Origin: Pectobacterium versatile
Lineage (GTDB): Bacteria > Pseudomonadota > Gammaproteobacteria > Enterobacterales > Enterobacteriaceae
NCBI RefSeq assembly: GCF_020166435.1
Contig: NZ_JAINZP010000003.1
Coordinates: 310,001 to 374,000 of the forward strand
Direction: 5' to 3'
DNA: 64,000 bases
Part shown: positions 10,882 through 19,143 of the stretch, piece after piece
Numbering within the stretch: position 1 is the stretch's first letter
Layout of the letters: each line of letters starts with the position of its first letter
Made by a program: the position numbers and the translations under genes
Notes under the pieces: model-generated
Told to the model about the DNA's origin: nothing
Databases searched by the model: none
Seen by the model: only the letters and a program-made list of their open reading frames with translations

Positions 10882-11616
10882 ATCTTCCTGCGAGACGCGG
10901 GGACCTGCCATTATGCTTTAAATCTAATTAATTCAGTCACGTTACACTATATTGAGTGTCACAAAGCGTAATGATATGGACGGTATTGTTACTTAATATT
11001 AACTATTAGTGTTCTAACTTATAAGTCTGATTTAATTAATGAAACTCAGATTTTTCCCATTATTATTTTTTGATAGAAAAAAACGATCGAACAAAGAAAA
11101 TTGAACGGTTTAATGATCGTTATTTCCGATCGATATTCCATTTGTGATAGTGTATGGTTATAGAATGTAGCTTGCTTCGATCTGACGTTGTTTTTTATTT
11201 ATACAGACTCTCAATAATTAAGCGTAACACTAACTCGAATTCGGTAGGTGAGGGCTAAAGCTTTTAGCTTTCTTTGAGCAATAGCTTGCTTTTTATTATG
11301 CAATAAATAATGTGAATTTCAGCGAGGAATAAAAAAGGAGAGTTAAATTACTTTATCAAGTAAACCGTTTCAGTAAGCAAATATCACAAAGATACATGCA
11401 GTGTGAGATATAACAATATATGGCCAAATGGATTTCTTATGCCAGTATTCTGTTACATGCATCAGAAAATAAGAGATTTAGAGAAGCCAGGGAGCCCGGT
11501 GCGATAGCGGTTCGCTTTACCGTCTGTACTGTTTTTTCGTTAAACAGACAGCGGCTGACTATGTCATCAATCGTGGTTGGGTAACGATTTTTAAAATGTA
11601 ATATTCTGGTGCTAAC
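10882..11616. other. AT-rich spacer before the chemoreceptor
   Basis: No coding frame is supported in 735 bp. The DNA is markedly AT-rich. A weak hairpin (AGCAA-TAGC-TTGCT then TTTTATT) occurs near 11277-11297, preceded by the near-palindrome CTAAAGCTTTTAG at 11256. I found no convincing sigma-28 promoter for the receptor. The long spacer could hold a small RNA or a long leader, but nothing in it proves that. Confidence 0.4.
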
Positions 11617-13284
11617 ATGATTTTTTTTAAAAACATAAAAATTGGCAGTCGGCTTTTTTTGGGGTTTGGCTTATTAATTTTATTGACACTGACTTTGTCA
11701 TCCATCAGCTATTATTTCATGAAAAATATTGGCGCTGAATTTGATGAGGTGACTGAAGATAGAATGGTTAAGGTCGACATGCTGCGCGATATTCAGGACG
11801 TGTTGAACACCAATGTTCGCACGCTGCGTGATATTATTCTCCTCCCCGCAGACAGAACGCAAGAAAAACAGGAACTAAAGGCGACCATAGTAAAAACGAC
11901 TGATACGGCAAGTGATATATATAAAAAGCTTGATGGTATGGTCAATTCGGAACATGCGCGGGAGTTATTTAATCAGCTTATCGATATCAGAAAACAGTAT
12001 AGCCTGAGCATTAATAAAGCGATTGGCTATGCGATGGAAGATGAAGATGCGCTGGCAACAGAATTGGTATTTGGTGATATAGCAAACATTCAGGCCGTTT
12101 ATTTTGCCAAATTAAGTGAATTTACCGAACTACAGGTATCGTTTGTTGATCATGCCAAACAGGTGACGAGAACGTATATTACTAATGCGCTGTTGTGGAT
12201 GCTGGTGCTCTCCATTTTCTCAACTGCTTTAGGGTGCCTTACTGCCTGGTCATTAACCCGTAGCGTCACCATACCGTTATCCACGGCACTTTCCTCTGCG
12301 AAACGTATTAGTGCAGGCGACCTGAGTGGTTCAATTGATGTGAATAGCCGTGATGAAACGGGCCTGCTGTTGGAAGAAATGAAAGAGATGCAGGCTGCGC
12401 TGACGCGGATGGTTATTGGCGTCAGAAATAATGCGGAGAGTGTCGCGACGGCCAGCATGCAGATTGCTCAGGGTAACGCTGATTTGTCATCACGAACCGA
12501 AGAACAGGCGAGCGCACTCGAAGAAACTTCTTCAACCATGACGCAATTAGGGATGACGGTAAAAAACAATGCCGACAATGCCCGTCAGGCTAATGTGCTG
12601 GCGCAAAATGCGAGTACCGTTGCCCTTCAGGGAGGGAATGTTGTCAATGACGTGGTGGACACGATGAAGTCCATTAATGAAAGTTCGCGCAGTATTGCGG
12701 ACATTATCAATGTCATCGACAGCATTGCGTTCCAGACGAATATTTTGGCGCTTAACGCCGCCGTTGAGGCTGCCCGAGCTGGCGAACAAGGGCGAGGATT
12801 CGCTGTTGTGGCGGGGGAAGTGCGTAATCTGGCACAGCGTAGCGCAGAAGCCGCTAAAGAGATCAAAAAACTGATTACTGCGAGCGTTGAACGTGTCGAG
12901 CTTGGTTCGGTATTAGTGAATAAAGCGGGGGAAACGATGCAGCAGGTGGTGATGTCCATCCGCCAGTTGAGCGATACCGTATTAGAGATTAGCTCCGCAA
13001 GTGCTGAACAATCGACAGGGGTTGAGCAGGTCGGTATCGCTGTCAGCCAAATGGATCAGACAACACAACAAAATGCCGCGTTAGTGGAAGAATCCGCTGC
13101 GGCAGCACAAAGCCTCAAGGAGCAAGCGGATCAGCTTGTCAGAGAAGTCTCGGTGTTCAGGATTGCGGGATATGAACGATCGGCGCCAAAGCAGCCAGTA
13201 ACGGAGACGCTGTCGCTTGTTGCTATGCTTCCAGTCTCTTCCAAAGCACATGCCCCTAGTGCGTCTGACTGGACCCGTTTCTGA
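11617..13284 (+). CDS. Methyl-accepting chemotaxis protein
   Basis: Transmembrane chemoreceptor of 555 aa. A first membrane segment is at about 10-32 ([19 protein letters not shown]), then a periplasmic four-helix sensor domain to about 188, a second segment at about 189-211, a HAMP domain at about 212-265, and the cytoplasmic signalling helices. The conserved hairpin tip ([20 protein letters not shown]) is at about 371-390. The C terminus DWTRF fits the xWxxF pentapeptide that tethers CheR and CheB in high-abundance receptors such as Tsr and Tar (NWETF). Ligand unknown. It stands alone with its own terminator. The ATG at 11617 has only a weak ribosome site but begins at the usual [12 protein letters not shown] start of this class. 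Confidence 0.92.
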   Translation: MIFFKNIKIGSRLFLGFGLLILLTLTLSSISYYFMKNIGAEFDEVTEDRMVKVDMLRDIQDVLNTNVRTLRDIILLPADRTQEKQELKATIVKTTDTASDIYKKLDGMVNSEHARELFNQLIDIRKQYSLSINKAIGYAMEDEDALATELVFGDIANIQAVYFAKLSEFTELQVSFVDHAKQVTRTYITNALLWMLVLSIFSTALGCLTAWSLTRSVTIPLSTALSSAKRISAGDLSGSIDVNSRDETGLLLEEMKEMQAALTRMVIGVRNNAESVATASMQIAQGNADLSSRTEEQASALEETSSTMTQLGMTVKNNADNARQANVLAQNASTVALQGGNVVNDVVDTMKSINESSRSIADIINVIDSIAFQTNILALNAAVEAARAGEQGRGFAVVAGEVRNLAQRSAEAAKEIKKLITASVERVELGSVLVNKAGETMQQVVMSIRQLSDTVLEISSASAEQSTGVEQVGIAVSQMDQTTQQNAALVEESAAAAQSLKEQADQLVREVSVFRIAGYERSAPKQPVTETLSLVAMLPVSSKAHAPSASDWTRF

Positions 13285-13371
13285 TAATGAAAATAGTATG
13301 GCCGCCAGCACGTCAGGGATAGAGTGAAAATAGGGAATCATAAAGCAGATAGTGTTATTGAAAGTTTTATT

Positions 13372-13407
13372 TGCCAGTCAGTTTTTGCTGACTGGCTTTT
13401 TGCATTC
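13372..13407 (+). terminator. Rho-independent terminator of the chemoreceptor gene
   Basis: Stem GCCAGTCAG / CTGACTGGC with a TTTTTG loop followed by TTTTTGC, about 90 bp past the receptor stop. Confidence 0.8.
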
Positions 13408-13451
13408 TGGAGGCTGTTTACATTCAGGAAGCATGACTTGCGAATGCGCGG

Positions 13452-14438
13452 TTATCGGTGTTTACGGGCGATCAGCACATTCAGCGGTGCCATGGGGAAT
13501 GCCTGATGACGATGAGTTTCGACAGAGGTAAAGCCCGCAGCCAGTAACCACTGCGTCAGTTGGCCTTCCCGCGTGACGTGGCGTCCACTCATTTGCATCG
13601 GCAGATAAAACGGCAGAACCGGTGCGGCATCCTCCGGTGCTTCAGCGATCTCCGCCTGTGCCAGAATCAGCGTGCCCTCCGATGTTAGCGCGTCGTGGAG
13701 TGTGCTCAGCATGGCGGGAATGTCTTCGACAAAATGCAGGAAAGAAGAGCTCCAAATCAGATCGTATTTTTCGCTGGGAAACGAACCGCTTTGCGCTGAC
13801 AGACGAGCGGATAACCCGGTACTGTCGATATTGCGTTGGGCCACGGCGGCGGTCTGCGGTAGGTCATACACCGTGCCGGAGATCTGAGGGTGACGCAGCG
13901 CCAGCGTAATCGCCACCCAGCCGGGGCCACCGCCCAGATCGAGAACGTGCCTGATTTGCGGAAAATCCGGCAGGCTGGAGATCAACTGCTCAGCACGGTC
14001 GGCCGTCACTGCCCGCTGCTCTTGTGCGATCTGCTGTTCTGCTGCGTTGGCCCACGCTGCATCACGCGGTAACTCGCTCAACTGCGTTTGCAGCGGCTGA
14101 GGCATACCGTCGCCGAGTCCCTGACCAAACTGACGCAGGCTGGTCAGGCGAAAACGCCAGGCGTCGCCCAGAAAACGTGTACTGCTGCGACAGAGCACGG
14201 CGGCACAGGCCGGAGCGGTGCGATAACCGTCGTGATGACGCGTCAATAGCTGCATGCTCCACAGGATCTCAAGCAGAAACCCGGTTTTCTCCGGCTGCCA
14301 GCCCAGCGCTTCTGCCAGCTGTTCCGGTGTGGTGACCTCTTCCAGCCGGTCGAAAATCTGCTGTTCCAGCGCCAGATGTAAGGCGTCAGCCTTCACGCTG
14401 CTGGCGGCAAGCTGCCATAACGTCTCTAATGGATTCAT
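13452..14438 (-). CDS. SAM-dependent O-methyltransferase (acetylserotonin-OMT type)
   Basis: Class I methyltransferase of 328 aa with the two-domain layout of plant- and antibiotic-type small-molecule O-methyltransferases. The N-terminal dimerisation winged helix is at about 10-90 (LEEVTTPEQLAEALGW). The SAM-binding motif HVLDLGGGPGWVAITLA is at about 165, an acidic residue ends the second strand (GTVYDLPQTA), and the post-motif region is DLIWSSSFLHFVED. The substrate is not evident. It is transcribed away from an AraC regulator across a 51-bp gap holding a Fur-like box, so iron-responsive expression and a role in siderophore or secondary metabolism are inferred. No biosynthetic partners are adjacent. 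Confidence 0.85.
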   Translation of the reverse strand: MNPLETLWQLAASSVKADALHLALEQQIFDRLEEVTTPEQLAEALGWQPEKTGFLLEILWSMQLLTRHHDGYRTAPACAAVLCRSSTRFLGDAWRFRLTSLRQFGQGLGDGMPQPLQTQLSELPRDAAWANAAEQQIAQEQRAVTADRAEQLISSLPDFPQIRHVLDLGGGPGWVAITLALRHPQISGTVYDLPQTAAVAQRNIDSTGLSARLSAQSGSFPSEKYDLIWSSSFLHFVEDIPAMLSTLHDALTSEGTLILAQAEIAEAPEDAAPVLPFYLPMQMSGRHVTREGQLTQWLLAAGFTSVETHRHQAFPMAPLNVLIARKHR

Positions 14439-14485
14439 AAACGGTCTTTCTCATTGATGGTCAGTCGATAGGGAATATGCTATCT

Positions 14486-14504
14486 ATAAATGAGAATCGT
14501 TATT
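14486..14504. promoter_or_regulatory. Fur-like box between methyltransferase and AraC gene
   Basis: ATAAATGAGAATCGTTATT matches the 19-bp Fur consensus at 13 positions, including the core TGAGAAT-TTAT. It lies in the divergent spacer and overlaps the most upstream possible AraC start codon. Confidence 0.55.
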
Positions 14505-15497
14505 ATGTTCATTGTTATGCAAGACGGCGTTTTTCATATGCGAAACGGCGGGGGGAAGATGGCGCAAAGGCAGCCGCAGGGGCGAGAGGGATTATCATCA
14601 GGCGATCGATGTCGTGTGGGTGAGGTGAATCGTTCTGATTCGCGTCGAACACTGCCGGGCGTTATCGGTGAATGTTGGTCGGATTTCAGCCGTATTGATG
14701 CAGATCTGTCGCTGGCTCGTTCGCAATATCGCCCGCGCCGCGACTTGGTGGAAGAAACACAGAACCCGCATTCGCAGCCGATGCTGGTCATGACGTTTGC
14801 GCTGGCAGGGGAGTCTGCTTATTACGATTGTGGCGGCTCATCGATCTGGTTTCGTCAACAGCATGTCACTATCACAACGTTTGGCACCAGCGTGGGCGAA
14901 CGCCATTATCAGGCTCAACAGCAGGTCGATCAGCTACGGCTGCTGGTGGGAAAAACGGCAGTGACTCGCTATTTTGGCGCGAACTGTGCGGAGCAGCTAT
15001 TCAGTGACGTTGGGGTAGAACAGCGTGCGTTTACGCCCCTATCTGCGGCAAGTCAGGTTCATGTCAATGCGCTGTGCGCTGACGCCGATCCGTTAAATCG
15101 CCATATCCATGTCTTAAGCCTGCTGGCGCAGTATCGGCACGTCCTGCAACCGGAAGAGAAACGAAGCGGTATTCATCCACAGGAACGGCAGCAAATAGAT
15201 CAAGTATGCTGCTGGATGCGTGAACATCTGGCTGAACCGCTGACGCTGGCCTGCATTGCGGCACAGGCAGGAATGAGCGAATCCAGACTCAAGCTTGGGT
15301 TTCATCGCTGCTTTGCGACCACGCCGGGTCAGATGCTATTGCAGATGCGGATGGAACGGGCGCATCAGCTACTGGAACAGGGATTTCAGGTGGCGCAGAC
15401 TGCCTGGCAAGTTGGCTATCGACATCCCGCTAATTTCAGTCTGGCATTTACGCGCTATTTTAACCGTAACCCGAAAATGATTGCTTCACGTAAGTAA
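14490..15497 (+). CDS. AraC-family regulator, siderophore-regulator-like
   Basis: Up to 335 aa. The C-terminal AraC DNA-binding domain is clear at about 240-332: EPLTLACIAAQAGMSESRLK (first helix-turn-helix) and VAQTAWQVGYRHPANFSLAF then RYFNRNPKMI (second). The N-terminal part is a poorly conserved effector domain resembling the YbtA/PchR type that senses ferric siderophores. The start is uncertain: ATG 14490 lies in the Fur-like box, and ATGs at 14505, 14517, 14538 and 14559 are in frame, so the true N terminus probably begins at one of the later ones. It is divergent from the methyltransferase and probably controls it. Confidence 0.8.
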   Translation: MRIVIMFIVMQDGVFHMRNGGGKMAQRQPQGREGLSSGDRCRVGEVNRSDSRRTLPGVIGECWSDFSRIDADLSLARSQYRPRRDLVEETQNPHSQPMLVMTFALAGESAYYDCGGSSIWFRQQHVTITTFGTSVGERHYQAQQQVDQLRLLVGKTAVTRYFGANCAEQLFSDVGVEQRAFTPLSAASQVHVNALCADADPLNRHIHVLSLLAQYRHVLQPEEKRSGIHPQERQQIDQVCCWMREHLAEPLTLACIAAQAGMSESRLKLGFHRCFATTPGQMLLQMRMERAHQLLEQGFQVAQTAWQVGYRHPANFSLAFTRYFNRNPKMIASRK

Positions 15498-15771
15498 AAA
15501 TACCCCACTGATATTAATGTGATGATGTTGTCATAACTATTTACCGTTATTTTCCTTTTATTATATTCCCGTGCGTTATTTCGGCATGCGGTGTTTGAAT
15601 CCGAGCTTTTGTCCAAATTCTTCTATACTTCATCCAGCAGTATCAACGTGTAATGAATATTACGGCCAATAAACTGTTCATTTTTCAGCGCACAGTCGGG
15701 TGGTTCCCTGTGCATGAAAGAGAGCATTTTATTTTTAATAAAGGGTCGCTTTTTAAGCAAAGGAAAAAAGG

Positions 15772-17274
15772 ATGAGATTAAAAAAGAAAAAAATCGAACC
15801 GATGAAAATTCAGGACATTACCATTATTGATAATGCCAGACTCAAAAAAGCCATTACCGCCGCCGCATTGGGTAATGCGATGGAGTGGTTTGATTTTGGC
15901 GTATATGGCTTTGTGGCATATGCACTCGGACAGGTCTTTTTCCCCGGCGCCGATCCTGGCGTACAAATGATTGCCGCGCTGGCGACGTTCTCGGTTCCCT
16001 TTTTGGTTCGGCCACTTGGCGGGATATTCTTTGGTGCGATGGGGGATAAATTTGGTCGCCAGAAAGTCTTGTCGATCACCATTATTATCATGTCGGTGAG
16101 TACATTCTGTATCGGCTTGATTCCGTCCTATGAATCGATTGGTATTTGGGCACCGATATTACTGCTGTTGGCGAAACTGGCGCAGGGATTCTCCGTCGGG
16201 GGAGAATATACCGGTGCGGCGATTTTCGTTGCTGAATATTCCCCGGACAGACGACGCGGCTTTTTAGGGAGTTGGCTGGATTTCGGCTCTATTGCCGGGT
16301 TCGTAATGGGGGCAGGTGTCGTGGTGCTCATTTCTTCCATCGTGGGAGAAGAAAGCTTTCTGGACTGGGGATGGCGTATCCCGTTCTTTATTGCCGCACC
16401 GCTCGGATTAATCGGGATTTATTTGCGCCATGCGCTGGAAGAAACGCCGACGTTCCAACAGCACGTTGACAAGATTGATAAAGAATCAAAAGACAGCATC
16501 CAATCCCCGCCGAAGATCTCCCTGCGTGAAATTGTGACCAAACAATGGAAAGGTTTGTTGATCTGTATCGGGATGGTGATTACCACCAATGTCACCTATT
16601 ACATGCTGCTGACCTATATGCCGAGCTATCTTTCACACAGCCTGAATTACTCGGAAGATCATGGGGTGATGATTATTATTGCCGTCATGATCGGGATGCT
16701 GTTTGTGCAGCCAGTGATGGGACTAATGAGCGACCGCTACGGGCGTAAACCATTTATTATTTGCGGCAGTATTGGGCTGCTGTTGCTGTCGGTGCCCAGC
16801 TTTGTCTTGATTAACAGCGATGTGATTGGGCTGATCTTCTGCGGATTGTTGATGCTGGCCGTGCTGCTGAATTCCTTCACGGGGGTGATGGCTTCAACGC
16901 TTCCTGCGCTGTTCCCCACGCATATTCGTTATAGCGCGCTGGCGACGTCATTTAACGTTTCCGTGCTGGTTGCGGGCTTTACGCCAACGGCGGCGGCGTG
17001 GCTGGTGGAGTCTACCGGTAATTTATATATGCCGGCGTATTACCTGATGGTGATTGGACTGATCGGCCTGATTACGGGGATGTCGATGCGGGAAACCGCT
17101 AACCAGCCGCTGAAAGGCGCAACGCCAGCGGCATCGGATCGGACGGAAGCCAAAGAGCTGTTGCAGGAACAGTACGACAATATCGAGCAGAAAATAGAAG
17201 AAATTGATGAGCAAATTGCCGAACTGGAGAAGAAAAGAAAACGGCTGACCGAGCAGCATCCTGAGATTAATTAG
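15772..17274 (+). CDS. proP: ProP, proton/osmolyte symporter
   Basis: Inner-membrane MFS transporter that imports proline, glycine betaine and related osmoprotectants when osmolality rises. At 500 aa it matches E. coli ProP in length and sequence, with 12 membrane segments (LGNAMEWFDFGVYGFVAYAL, KLAQGFSVGGEYTG) and a C-terminal coiled coil at about 460-497 (YDNIEQKIEEIDEQIAELEK) used in osmosensing. The start at 15772 behind AAGGAAAAAAGG reproduces the Lys-rich N terminus of the E. coli protein. It is a single gene with its own terminator. Confidence 0.95.
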   Translation: MRLKKKKIEPMKIQDITIIDNARLKKAITAAALGNAMEWFDFGVYGFVAYALGQVFFPGADPGVQMIAALATFSVPFLVRPLGGIFFGAMGDKFGRQKVLSITIIIMSVSTFCIGLIPSYESIGIWAPILLLLAKLAQGFSVGGEYTGAAIFVAEYSPDRRRGFLGSWLDFGSIAGFVMGAGVVVLISSIVGEESFLDWGWRIPFFIAAPLGLIGIYLRHALEETPTFQQHVDKIDKESKDSIQSPPKISLREIVTKQWKGLLICIGMVITTNVTYYMLLTYMPSYLSHSLNYSEDHGVMIIIAVMIGMLFVQPVMGLMSDRYGRKPFIICGSIGLLLLSVPSFVLINSDVIGLIFCGLLMLAVLLNSFTGVMASTLPALFPTHIRYSALATSFNVSVLVAGFTPTAAAWLVESTGNLYMPAYYLMVIGLIGLITGMSMRETANQPLKGATPAASDRTEAKELLQEQYDNIEQKIEEIDEQIAELEKKRKRLTEQHPEIN

Positions 17275-17297
17275 CCTCAATTTTACTGTCTTAAGCA

Positions 17298-17322
17298 AGC
17301 GCCACAGATGTGGCGCTTTTGC
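17298..17322 (+). terminator. Terminator of proP
   Basis: AGCGCCACA / TGTGGCGCT hairpin followed by TTTTGC, 23 bp past the proP stop. Confidence 0.8.
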
Positions 17323-17358
17323 TATGCCCCTTCCTGCCCAATTCTGGTATCTTTAATT

Positions 17359-17376
17359 GTTATGTTATAACATAAC
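17359..17376. promoter_or_regulatory. Zur-like operator of the aztD-like gene
   Basis: GTTATGTTATAACATAAC is a perfect 18-bp palindrome 31 bp before ATG 17408. Its 3' 15 bases, ATGTTATAACATAAC, recur with one mismatch each at 19063-19077 and 27152-27166. The form fits the enterobacterial Zur consensus (AATGTTATA-N-TATAACATT) with few mismatches, so repression by zinc-loaded Zur is inferred. Confidence 0.75.
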
Positions 17377-17407
17377 TATAAATCACAATAACATCACGGA
17401 GAGAAAG

Positions 17408-18727
17408 ATGCAGAAAACGACAATCGCAGCGACTCTGGCGCTGTTGATGGGGGCGGGGAGTGCGAGCGTTCAGGCGCACGATCATGAGGTATTGCGCGGG
17501 CGGTTAATCTTTTCCGATCACCAGAAACCGACGCTCAGCGTGCTGGATCTGGATACCTTCAAGGTTACGCATACCTTTGACGTGGGCCGGGCGAATGCGG
17601 CGTTGGTGCCTACAGAGGATGGGCGATTCACAATCGTCAACCTTTATGATGATGCAGGCACTATCGCTTTTCTTGATACCGGCCTGACCTATGAATCGCA
17701 CGATGACCATCTGGATGTGCATAAAGGTGAACCGCGACTTCTACCGCTGCGGGTAACGGGAGACAAACCCTCACATATTACCTCGGAGAATGGCTGGGTG
17801 GCCTGGTCGTACGATGGCTTACGTCCGTGGGACGGCCCCAGCAAGCCAGAATCGGTCATGATCCGCTTGTCGGATCTGGATAGCGCGAATCCTGTTGTTG
17901 AGAAGCGCAAAAGTCCGGCACCGCAGCACGGCATCACCGCACCGTTGGGGAATAATCAGTGGCTGATTTCCGTGCCGAAAGCAGCCTATGCCAAAGGGGA
18001 TGATAAAACGGTGACATCGCGTCCTAACGGTTTTGTTGTTTATCAGCAAGACAAGGACTGGAAAGCGATAGCGGACTTTAATCAGGAGCAGGATCTCCAG
18101 CGTTCTTGTAAAGAGTTTCATGGGCACAGCGCGCTAAATCACGTCCACGTTTTTGGCTGTAACGCGAAATTATCGGATGGCGATGCGAAAAGCGACGGCG
18201 GTGTTTTGGTCGTAAAACAGCAGAGCGGGAAATGGGTATCGCATAAGCTTGCGTACCCTGACGATCGCCGTACCAGCACGCTGAAATCCGGCCTGCAAGG
18301 CACTTATGTGGTTGGTAATTACGGTGGGCTGGGTGGGCAACCGTTTAATGCTCTCATTCGCATCGATCCTCAGGCGAAAAAGCTCACGGCACAGGATACG
18401 TTTGCTATCCCAGACGCTCAGGCCGTGTGCAAATTTGAAGTCTCTGCTGATGGCAAGCGGGTCGCCAACCTGACGCCGGATGGCAAGCTGCGGTTGTATG
18501 ACGTAGCACCGAACTGGAAACAAATCGCCAGCTTTGATGCGGTTGAGCCGTTTGACTGCGCTTACGGTGCGAAAACGCCAACACCATCGCTCGCCATTGT
18601 CGGCGGCAGCGTGTACGTCAGCGATCCAGTGAATCAGCGAATTCGTGAGTTTTACCTGAACAGCGCGAAGCAGGGGTTGGATATTAAAATTGATGGCGCA
18701 CCCACCGAGTTGGCGGGTAAGCGCTAA
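17408..18727 (+). CDS. aztD: AztD-like periplasmic zinc metallochaperone
   Basis: Secreted protein of 439 aa with a signal peptide ending near SVQA, then HDHEVLRGRL: the mature N terminus carries a His-x-His zinc site as in AztD proteins. The rest reads as a beta-propeller with repeated blades (LSVLDLDTFKVTHTFDVGRA; KLRLYDVAPNWKQIASF) and conserved His-rich stretches HDDHLDVHKGE and HGHSALNHVHVFGC. AztD proteins pass zinc to an ABC-transporter binding protein in the periplasm. The usual aztABC transporter genes are absent here. I chose ATG 17408 because an earlier in-frame ATG at 17357 lies upstream of the Zur-like box. It converges with the small Cys-rich gene. Confidence 0.8.
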   Translation: MQKTTIAATLALLMGAGSASVQAHDHEVLRGRLIFSDHQKPTLSVLDLDTFKVTHTFDVGRANAALVPTEDGRFTIVNLYDDAGTIAFLDTGLTYESHDDHLDVHKGEPRLLPLRVTGDKPSHITSENGWVAWSYDGLRPWDGPSKPESVMIRLSDLDSANPVVEKRKSPAPQHGITAPLGNNQWLISVPKAAYAKGDDKTVTSRPNGFVVYQQDKDWKAIADFNQEQDLQRSCKEFHGHSALNHVHVFGCNAKLSDGDAKSDGGVLVVKQQSGKWVSHKLAYPDDRRTSTLKSGLQGTYVVGNYGGLGGQPFNALIRIDPQAKKLTAQDTFAIPDAQAVCKFEVSADGKRVANLTPDGKLRLYDVAPNWKQIASFDAVEPFDCAYGAKTPTPSLAIVGGSVYVSDPVNQRIREFYLNSAKQGLDIKIDGAPTELAGKR

Positions 18728-18751
18728 AAGCCCAATCAGGGTTGAAGTGAT

Positions 18752-18777
18752 ATGCGGGCAGGGATGCCCGCATTTTC
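18752..18777. terminator. Terminator between convergent aztD-like and small-peptide genes
   Basis: ATGCGGGCA-GGGA-TGCCCGCAT hairpin followed by TTT on the plus strand, between the two converging stops; it could serve both genes. Confidence 0.65.
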
Positions 18778-18796
18778 GATGCCAAAGGTGCGATGC

Positions 18797-19036
18797 TTAG
18801 CGACCCACGAGCCGCAGCTGAGTACAAAATGGGCAACCACAGCCATTAACAGAGGTCGCATCGCACTGACCGGGGTGAATGGTTTCCAGTCCCATTGGCG
18901 TAAAGCCAGAGAAAGTGCGCTTGGCCTCATCGATATTACGTAACCCAGCATCATCGGACTGGGCTATCTTCGCCTGAAAAGCGGAAGCTTGTGCTGCCAC
19001 CAGGGAAAGAAACAGAACTGACAGACCTTTTTTCAT
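18797..19036 (-). CDS. Secreted Cys-rich small protein, Zur-motif controlled
   Basis: Complete 79-aa frame starting at ATG 19036 (MKKGLSVLFLSLVAAQASA is a textbook signal peptide). The mature part is about 60 aa and ends in a cluster of four cysteines, GQCDATSVNGCGCPFCTQL, with two histidines nowhere near the N terminus of the protein but one at HPGQC just before the cluster. I do not recognise the family. The Zur-like motif ATGTTATAACATAAC (one mismatch) lies 27 bp before the start, and the gene converges on the aztD-like gene, so a periplasmic zinc-binding or zinc-delivery role is inferred. The cysteines could also form disulfides. Confidence 0.75.
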   Translation of the reverse strand: MKKGLSVLFLSLVAAQASAFQAKIAQSDDAGLRNIDEAKRTFSGFTPMGLETIHPGQCDATSVNGCGCPFCTQLRLVGR

Positions 19037-19062
19037 TGGGCACATCCGCTATGGAATTTGGT

Positions 19063-19077
19063 CTGTTATAACATAAC
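19063..19077. promoter_or_regulatory. Zur-like operator of the small secreted protein gene
   Basis: CTGTTATAACATAAC differs at one base from the motif at the aztD-like promoter (17362-17376) and lies 27 bp upstream of ATG 19036. Confidence 0.7.
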
Positions 19078-19143
19078 GTATTTAGTCGCGCCAGAGCAGC
19101 CGACCGCCTGAATAGGGTCGGCTGTCTGAACAACGCCGTTCGA

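Noticed and set aside
11256-11275. Possible sigma-28 promoter (TAAAGCTT) for the chemoreceptor
   Set aside because: No GCCGATAA-like -10 element follows at the required 11-nt spacing.
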